From Sedimentisphaerales bacterium (GTDB lineage Bacteria; Planctomycetota; Phycisphaerae; Sedimentisphaerales; SG8-4), in contig JAFGJR010000173.1 in NCBI GenBank assembly GCA_016928975.1, positions 1 through 10,660 of the forward strand: a DNA stretch of 10,660 nt, read 5' to 3'. The notes beneath the pieces are model-generated. The model searched no databases. It had not been told where the DNA came from and saw only the letters and a program-made list of their open reading frames with translations. The position numbers and the translations under genes were made by a program. Positions 6,457 through 10,660 of this stretch are shown in pieces; position 1 is the stretch's first letter; every line of letters begins with the position of its first letter.

Positions 6457-6840
6457 ATGGCGGTCAAGGAAGGATTGCGTTATACGAAGGACCACGAGTG
6501 GATCGAGGTCGAGGGCGATACCGGGACCATCGGGATCACCGACTACGCCCAGGAGCAGTTGGGTGAGATCGTGTTCGTCGAGCTGCCGCAGGCGGGCAAG
6601 GAGTTCGCCTCGCGCAAGGAGATCAGCGTCGTGGAGAGCTCCAAGGCGGCGGGCGACGTGTACTGTCCCGTCGGGGGCAAGGTGACCGAGATCAACTCGC
6701 AACTGGAGTCCAGGCCGGAGCTGGTCAACGAGGATTGCTACGGAGCCGGCTGGATCTGCAAGCTCAAGATCACCGATAGGAAAGCCCTCGACGCCTTGAT
6801 GGACGCAAAAGAGTACGAGGAGTACTTGAAGACGCTCTGA
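6457..6840 (+). CDS. gcvH: Lipoyl carrier protein, H-protein of the glycine cleavage system
   Basis: 127 residues, the usual length. GcvH carries the aminomethyl intermediate between the P-protein and GcvT on a lipoyl arm. The N-terminus LRYTKDHEWIEVEG (7-20) and the lipoylation motif VVESSKAAGDVY (58-69) are textbook, with Lys63 as the modified residue; the C-terminal half NEDCYGAGWICKLKI is also typical. Two starts are possible: ATG 6451 and ATG 6457. GGAG at 6444-6447 lies three bases before the first and nine before the second, so I prefer 6457, adding no doubt about the identity. The gene sits between two palindromic elements. It probably depends on the gcvT promoter, and lipoate attachment genes are not in the window. 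Confidence 0.96.
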   Translation: MAVKEGLRYTKDHEWIEVEGDTGTIGITDYAQEQLGEIVFVELPQAGKEFASRKEISVVESSKAAGDVYCPVGGKVTEINSQLESRPELVNEDCYGAGWICKLKITDRKALDALMDAKEYEEYLKTL

Positions 6841-6863
6841 TACTGCACGTGACATCGGGAGTG

Positions 6864-7020
6864 TTCGAAATTCGAAACTCGAATATCGAAATCCGAAACA
6901 AGCACGAAGGACCGAAATCCCGAATTCGAAACGGCCCCGAGCGAGCGACAGCGTTCTGATCGTTTGAGGTTGCGATTTCGGATTTGTTTCGTGCTTCGGA
7001 TTTCGTATTTCAGATTTCTT
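6864..7020. repeat. Long inverted repeat built of heptamer units (TCGAAAY), gcvH-gcvPA gap
   Basis: The left arm opens with five head-to-tail heptamers: TCGAAAT, TCGAAAC, TCGAATA, TCGAAAT, CCGAAAC (6865-6899). The right arm carries the complementary sense. Three nested pairings are exact: CGAAATCCGAA (6887-6897) with 6995-7005, GCACGAA (6902-6908) with 6988-6994, and CCGAAATC (6912-6919) with 6974-6981, leaving a loop of 54 bases. The element ends on the base before the gcvPA ribosome binding site (GAGGGAGG, 7021-7028). The 190-base gap from the gcvH stop to the gcvPA start holds nothing else I can recognise. Confidence 0.78.
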
Positions 7021-7030
7021 GAGGGAGGCT

Positions 7031-8362
7031 ATGGAATTCATACCGCACACTGCCGAGCAGCGACAGGAGATGCTCGATGCGATGGGCCTGACGATGTCGG
7101 ATCTGTTCCGCGACATTCCGCCGGAGCTGATGGCGAACTCGTTCCACCTGCCGCACGGGCTCAGCGAGCAGGAAGTCCGCAACCGGCTGGCCGGACTGGC
7201 AGGAGAGAATTCGACTGACCTGGTCCTGTTTCTCGGCGGCGGCTTTTACGATCATTTCATCCCGGCGGCCGTCTACTCGATCATCTCGCGCAGCGAGTTC
7301 TACACGGCGTACACGCCGTACCAGCCGGAATTGTCCCAGGGGACCCTCCAGGCGATCTACGAGTTCCAGTCGGCGATGTGCCGGCTGACGGACATGGCGG
7401 TGTCCAACGCGTCCCTCTACGACGGCGGCACCGCCATGTACGAGGCGATGATGATGGCCCTGCGCACCACCGGCCGCAACAAGGTCATCCTCGACGACAG
7501 CGTCAACCCGATCTATCGTGTCATGATCGACTCCTATACGCAGAACCTGCAAATCGATCTGGCTCAGACCCATTCCGTCGACGGGCTGGCCAATCGTGCC
7601 GAGATCTTGCAGAAGCTGGACGACCAGACGGCTGCCGTGATCGTGCAGAACCCGAACTTCTTCGGCTGCATCGACGATTTCACCGACATCGCCGACGCCG
7701 CCCACGAAGTGGGCGCGCTGCTGCTGGTCTCGTGTTATCCGATCTCGCTGGGGATCCTCAAGACCCCCGGCGCGATGGGCGCGGATATCGTCACGGGTGA
7801 AGGGCAGAGCCTGGGAATCCCGATGTCGTTCGGCGGGCCGTACCTGGGCTTCATGACCTCTCGCATGCAATACGTCCGCAAGATGCCCGGCCGCATCGTC
7901 GGGGAGACGAAGGACCGGGAGGGCCGCCGGGCCTTCGTTCTGACGCTTCAGGCTCGCGAGCAGCACATTCGCCGGGAGAAGGCGACGTCCAATATCTGCT
8001 CGAACGAGGCCCTGTGTGCCTTGACGGCGCTGGTGTACCTGTCGCTGATGGGCAAGGAGGGCCTGAAGGAGACCGCCCAGCGCTGCGCGGACAAGGCGAG
8101 CTATGCCTATCACCGTCTGACGGCAATTCCGGGCGTGAAGCCGCACTTCAGGGCCAAGTGGTTCTTCAATGAATTCGTGCTGGACCTGCCGTGCGGTGCA
8201 GCCGACGTGATCGCACGGCTGATTGAGAAGGGGTTCGCCGCTGGCTTCCCACTGAGCCGCTACTACGAGGGCATGGAAAACGCCATCCTGATCTGCGTGA
8301 CGGAGAAACGCACGAAGCAGGAGATCGGAATGCTGGCCGAGGCCCTGGAGAGCGTCCTGTGA
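7031..8362 (+). CDS. gcvPA: Glycine dehydrogenase (decarboxylating) subunit 1, P-protein N-terminal half
   Basis: 443 residues, normal for the separate alpha subunit. With GcvPB it makes the PLP enzyme that decarboxylates glycine and passes the aminomethyl group to lipoyl-GcvH. Motifs: LGGGFYDHFIPA (68-79), YTPYQPELSQG (94-104), SNASLYDGGTAMYEAM (125-140), VIVQNPNFFG (203-212), GEGQSLGIPMSFGGPYLGF (256-274), MPGRIVGET (285-293) and LTLQAREQHIRREKATSNIC (304-323). It has no PLP lysine; that residue is on subunit 2. ATG 7031 is used: GAGGGAGG directly precedes it, while the upstream in-frame TTG at 7019 falls within the repeat boundary. The genes are separate, not fused as in E. coli GcvP. Confidence 0.95.
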   Translation: MEFIPHTAEQRQEMLDAMGLTMSDLFRDIPPELMANSFHLPHGLSEQEVRNRLAGLAGENSTDLVLFLGGGFYDHFIPAAVYSIISRSEFYTAYTPYQPELSQGTLQAIYEFQSAMCRLTDMAVSNASLYDGGTAMYEAMMMALRTTGRNKVILDDSVNPIYRVMIDSYTQNLQIDLAQTHSVDGLANRAEILQKLDDQTAAVIVQNPNFFGCIDDFTDIADAAHEVGALLLVSCYPISLGILKTPGAMGADIVTGEGQSLGIPMSFGGPYLGFMTSRMQYVRKMPGRIVGETKDREGRRAFVLTLQAREQHIRREKATSNICSNEALCALTALVYLSLMGKEGLKETAQRCADKASYAYHRLTAIPGVKPHFRAKWFFNEFVLDLPCGAADVIARLIEKGFAAGFPLSRYYEGMENAILICVTEKRTKQEIGMLAEALESVL

Positions 8363-8366
8363 GAAT

Positions 8367-8468
8367 ATCAAAAATCAAATATCAAAAATCAAAAGTGCGG
8401 AATCGCCTGTCGGCGACGGAAGTCCATGTTTGGATTTTGATCTGCAATTTTGATGTTTGATTTTTGAT
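8367..8468. repeat. Long inverted repeat built of heptamer units (ATCAAAA), gcvPA-gcvPB gap
   Basis: Four tandem heptamers (ATCAAAA, ATCAAAT, ATCAAAA, ATCAAAA; 8367-8394) begin five bases after the gcvPA stop. Positions 8367-8387 pair with 8448-8468 over 21 bases; the only non-Watson-Crick position (8380 with 8455) is a U-G wobble in RNA. The loop contains a GC hairpin TCGCC-TGTC-GGCGA (8403-8416). The AT-rich arms stand out sharply from the GC-rich genes on each side. The element ends shortly before the gcvPB ribosome binding site (GGAG 8482-8485). Nothing else was seen in the gap. Confidence 0.82.
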
Positions 8469-8491
8469 CTTTGACTTATCCGGAGATCGTC

Positions 8492-9940
8492 ATGAAGCTT
8501 CTGTTTGAGAGAACCGTTCCAGGCCGGCGGGGCGTGCTGCCGGCGCCGAGCGATGTGCCGGTGAGTGTCAATATCCGCGGGGGTCTGCTCCGTGAGCAGA
8601 GCGCCAGACTGCCGGAGCTGAGCGAGCTCGACGTGATGCGGCATTTCACCGAGCTGTCGCGTCGCAACTTCGGCGTCGATACGAACTTCTACCCGCTCGG
8701 CTCGTGCACGATGAAGTACAACCCGAAAGTGTGCGAGCGGATCGCCGGCTATCCGGGCTTTGCGCACCTGCACCCGCTGCTGCCGCAGCTTCGCCGGGGC
8801 GGAATGCTGACGCAGGGGGCCCTGGCCATTCTGTACGAGATGGACCTGCTCCTGCGCGAGATCACGGGCATGGTCGGATTCACGATGCAGCCGATGGCCG
8901 GCGCCCACGGCGAGCTGACCGGCATGATGATCATGGCCGCCTACCACCGCGACAAAGGCAACAGGAAGAGCATCGTGCTGGCCCCCGACAGCGCCCACGG
9001 GACGAACCCCGCCAGCGCCGCGATTGCCGGCTACAAGGTCGTCTCGATCCCGAGCACGGACGCCGGGGATATGGATATCGACGCCCTCAAACGCGCGCTG
9101 AATGACGATGTCGCGGGCATCATGCTCACGTGTCCCAGCACACTCGGCCTGTTCGATCCGAACATCAAGGAGATCTGCGACCTGATCCACAGCGTGGATG
9201 GGCTGGCGTACTACGATGGCGCGAACCTGAACGCGATCGTCGGTCTGGCAAGGCCGGGCGACTTCGGCTTCGACATCGTGCACCTGAACCTGCACAAGAC
9301 CTTCGCCACCCCGCACGGCGGCGGCGGCCCCGGTGCCGGACCGGTGGGTGTGAAAGAGAAGCTCCTGCCGTATCTGCCGATCTCCCTCGTCGTCAAACGC
9401 AATGACGGCACGTACGCTCTTGAATACGACCGACCGAAGTCCATCGGCTATATCGCGCCGTTCTACGGCAACTTCGGAATCGTCGTGCGCGCGTACACCT
9501 ATATCCTGATGCTCGGCGGCGAGGGCCTGCGGCATGTGGCCGAGACGGCCGTCCTCAACGCCAACTACGTCCGCACCAAGCTGCGAGAGCACTACACGGC
9601 CGCCGTGGATCGAATCTGCAAGCATGAGTGCGTCTTCTCCATCAACGGCAAGATGGCCGAGAACGGCGTCCACGCGATCGACGTCGCCAAAGCCCTGATC
9701 GACCGGGGCTTCCACCCGCCGACCGTCTACTTCCCGACCACCGTCCACGAAGCGATCATGATCGAGCCCACCGAGACCGAGAGCAAAGAAACCCTCGACG
9801 CCTTTATCGAAGCCATGATCGACCTGGCTCGCTTAGCCGAGACCGACCCCGAGAAGCTGAAAGCCGCCCCTGTCACGACCCCAGTCTCCCGCCCCGACGA
9901 CGTCGCCGCCGTGAAGAACCTCAGCATCGCGTGCTTGTAA
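8492..9940 (+). CDS. gcvPB: Glycine dehydrogenase (decarboxylating) subunit 2, P-protein C-terminal half
   Basis: 482 residues, normal for the beta subunit. It carries the PLP lysine: HLNLHKTFATPHGGGGPG (264-281) with Lys269. Other signatures are FYPLGSCTMKYNPK (66-79), QPMAGAHGELTGMM (133-146), APDSAHGTNPASAA (164-177), MLTCPSTLGLFD (211-222), YYDGANLNAIVG (240-251) and, near the end, YFPTTVHEAIMIEPTETESKE. It pairs with GcvPA to decarboxylate glycine. ATG 8492 is chosen because GGAG lies six bases upstream; a longer frame from 8471 would start inside the repeat arm. It is the last gene of the cluster; no lpd, lipA/lipB or serine hydroxymethyltransferase gene follows within the window. Confidence 0.96.
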   Translation: MKLLFERTVPGRRGVLPAPSDVPVSVNIRGGLLREQSARLPELSELDVMRHFTELSRRNFGVDTNFYPLGSCTMKYNPKVCERIAGYPGFAHLHPLLPQLRRGGMLTQGALAILYEMDLLLREITGMVGFTMQPMAGAHGELTGMMIMAAYHRDKGNRKSIVLAPDSAHGTNPASAAIAGYKVVSIPSTDAGDMDIDALKRALNDDVAGIMLTCPSTLGLFDPNIKEICDLIHSVDGLAYYDGANLNAIVGLARPGDFGFDIVHLNLHKTFATPHGGGGPGAGPVGVKEKLLPYLPISLVVKRNDGTYALEYDRPKSIGYIAPFYGNFGIVVRAYTYILMLGGEGLRHVAETAVLNANYVRTKLREHYTAAVDRICKHECVFSINGKMAENGVHAIDVAKALIDRGFHPPTVYFPTTVHEAIMIEPTETESKETLDAFIEAMIDLARLAETDPEKLKAAPVTTPVSRPDDVAAVKNLSIACL

Positions 9941-9961
9941 CGCAAACCGAATCAATGTGTT

Positions 9962-10047
9962 CTCACACAAAGCCACGAAGGCACGAAGTATTCATTCAGG
10001 CTGTGCTTTTCTACGCATTCCTTTGTGTCTTCGTGTCTTTGTGTGAG
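9962..10047. repeat. Long inverted repeat built of octamer units (CACGAAGN) after gcvPB
   Basis: The arm 9962-9988 matches the reverse complement of 10021-10047 at 24 of 27 positions, and two of the three differences are G-U pairs in RNA; the loop is 32 bases. The left arm has three octamers, CACAAAGC, CACGAAGG and CACGAAGT (9966-9989). It starts 21 bases after the gcvPB stop. It could end the gcv transcript, but no T-tract follows, so an intrinsic terminator is unlikely. The HicB-like gene reads towards it from the other side. Confidence 0.8.
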
Positions 10048-10122
10048 CACGAGTTTCAGTTCTACAGAGAGACCAACTTCGGTCCAGCGATACAACTTTT
10101 TGGTCTTCTCCGTGTCCTGTGG

Positions 10123-10281
10123 CTACTGACGGTTCAACTCAGTCGCTTCGCGGAGCGTGGCCCGCAGGGTTTCCAGCAACTCCTCTTGGGATCGCTCCTG
10201 GCAATTGACGCCGGGCATCTCCTCGATCCACCCATACCACCATCCGTCTTCCTGCTTGATGACCGCTTTGTATTCCTGCAT
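10123..10281 (-). CDS. Short HicB-like (UPF0150) protein without a visible HicA partner
   Basis: 52 residues from ATG 10281, with GGAG (10292-10289) seven bases upstream. The sequence follows the N-terminal HicB fold: strand KAVIKQEDGWWYGWIEEMPGVNCQE (two stretches, 5-29) and then helix SQEELLETLRATLREATELN (31-50). In HicAB systems HicB neutralises the RNA-cutting HicA and may bind DNA through an added C-terminal domain. Here there is no such domain, and no HicA-like double-stranded RNA-binding protein is seen in the 180 bases downstream or in the bases upstream. It may be an orphan, a stand-alone partially degraded antitoxin, or work with a partner elsewhere. The same frame stays open to 10653, but the upstream part is rich in Arg and Ser and looks non-coding. 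Confidence 0.7.
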   Translation of the reverse strand: MQEYKAVIKQEDGWWYGWIEEMPGVNCQERSQEELLETLRATLREATELNRQ

Positions 10282-10327
10282 CGGATGTCTCCAGAAGACG
10301 TCAATCCATCGAACGGCGTCGAAGAGG

Positions 10328-10350
10328 GCGCGAGACTGCAATGCTCGCGC
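10328..10350. repeat. GC-rich hairpin upstream of the HicB-like gene
   Basis: GCGCGAG (10328-10334) and CTCGCGC (10344-10350) are exact reverse complements around a nine-base loop. It lies about 47 bases upstream of the HicB-like start, next to an AT-run (TATATA, 10353-10358). It could be a regulatory site for that gene or another short dispersed palindrome. Confidence 0.45.
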
Positions 10351-10584
10351 TCTATATATCAGGTCGGTTGCCGAGACTCGGGCGGCTTCACCTCGGGAAA
10401 ACAACTCGTTGCCTTCGCAACAACGATCCGTAAATACGCCCAGCCCTGAAGCGCCAACTCGTCGCAGAGTGAGGGCGCGTTCAAAACCTTGCCCACCGCG
10501 TAGCCAAGTGAACCGTCGTTGAGAGGTACGCGGTTCCATTCTGCCGATACCGGATCGCCGTGAATTATGTGGCCATAATAGATA

Positions 10585-10620
10585 TGGTTTTTCCCGTCGC
10601 GAAGCCGACGGGTAAAACCA
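10585..10620. repeat. Near-perfect 15-base-pair palindrome near the right edge
   Basis: Positions 10585-10599 (TGGTTTTTCCCGTCG) pair with 10606-10620 (CGACGGGTAAAACCA) with a single T/T mismatch and a six-base loop CGAAGC. The T-run precedes rather than follows the GC stem on both strands, so it does not have the form of an intrinsic terminator. It looks like a dispersed palindromic element. Confidence 0.7.
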
Positions 10621-10660
10621 GATTGGACTGAGCGGCGGGGAAGATGAAGGCATCTGGAGA

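Larger units (their letters stand above)
10282..10660. other. Right-edge stretch without a well-supported gene
   Basis: This holds two hairpins (listed separately) and two open stretches on the minus strand. One is open from the edge to a stop at 10361-10359, about 100 codons, and contains protein-like text such as IYYGHIIHGDPVSAEWNRV and LALQGWAYLRIVV, but it has no ATG. The other is open from the edge to a stop at 10567-10565 and reads PDAFIFPAAQSNLVLPVG before ending IMAT; it could be the last 31 residues of a gene from outside the window. I cannot choose between a real gene end, a frameshifted remnant and non-coding DNA. Confidence 0.35.

Noticed and set aside
6864..7020. CRISPR array, suggested by the repeated short units
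   Set aside because: The units are 7 bases, tandem without spacers, and form an inverted repeat; there are no cas genes.
8367..8468. Intrinsic terminator between gcvPA and gcvPB
   Set aside because: The stem is AT-rich in its arms, has a 60-base loop, and lies between two subunits of the same enzyme; a T-tract is part of the stem itself.
7010..9748. Two long minus-strand open frames opposite gcvPA and gcvPB (7010-8371 and 8375-9748)
   Set aside because: They mirror strongly conserved gcv genes, have low-complexity His/Arg/Asp-rich text typical of the antisense of high-GC genes, and lack good ribosome binding sites.

Overview
The window looks like part of a high-GC bacterial chromosome, most likely a planctomycete of the Phycisphaerae type. 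This is inferred, not proven. The grounds are a GH172/DUF2961-like glycosidase end, a membrane-anchored SGNH hydrolase fused to TPRs, a Tat-signal TIM-barrel protein, a split P-protein glycine cleavage cluster, and many palindromic intergenic repeats. No rRNA, tRNA, CRISPR array, insertion sequence or phage gene was seen.

Layout. Positions 2-649 hold the C-terminal end of a DUF2961 (GH172-like) protein cut by the left edge. It is followed on the same strand by a 781-residue SGNH/GDSL hydrolase with TPRs (680-3025). Next comes a compact PIN-toxin/antitoxin-like pair (3125-3771) with the toxin gene first, a TGATG overlap, and a candidate promoter that carries a perfect inverted repeat. A Tat-exported TIM-barrel protein runs the other way (4900-3908). 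A 188-base divergent control region separates it from the glycine cleavage cluster gcvT-gcvH-gcvPA-gcvPB (5089-9940). A short HicB-like gene lies on the minus strand (10281-10123). The last 379 bases hold hairpins and no gene I can support well.

How it works together. GcvPA and GcvPB form the PLP-dependent glycine decarboxylase, GcvH carries the aminomethyl group on a lipoyl lysine, and GcvT passes the one-carbon unit to tetrahydrofolate. The L-protein (dihydrolipoamide dehydrogenase) is not in the window. The cluster probably starts at a sigma70-like promoter at 5024-5051 and has no room for a glycine riboswitch.

The most unusual thing is in the gaps. Each of the four gcv genes is followed by a different palindromic element, and these fill the gaps almost exactly from stop codon to ribosome binding site. 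Three of them share one design: both arms are built from 7- or 8-base tandem units (TCGAAAY, ATCAAAA, CACGAAG) arranged as a long inverted repeat. I know of no named family for this design, and it is my best candidate for something undescribed. The reversed toxin-antitoxin pair with its operator-like palindrome is the second.
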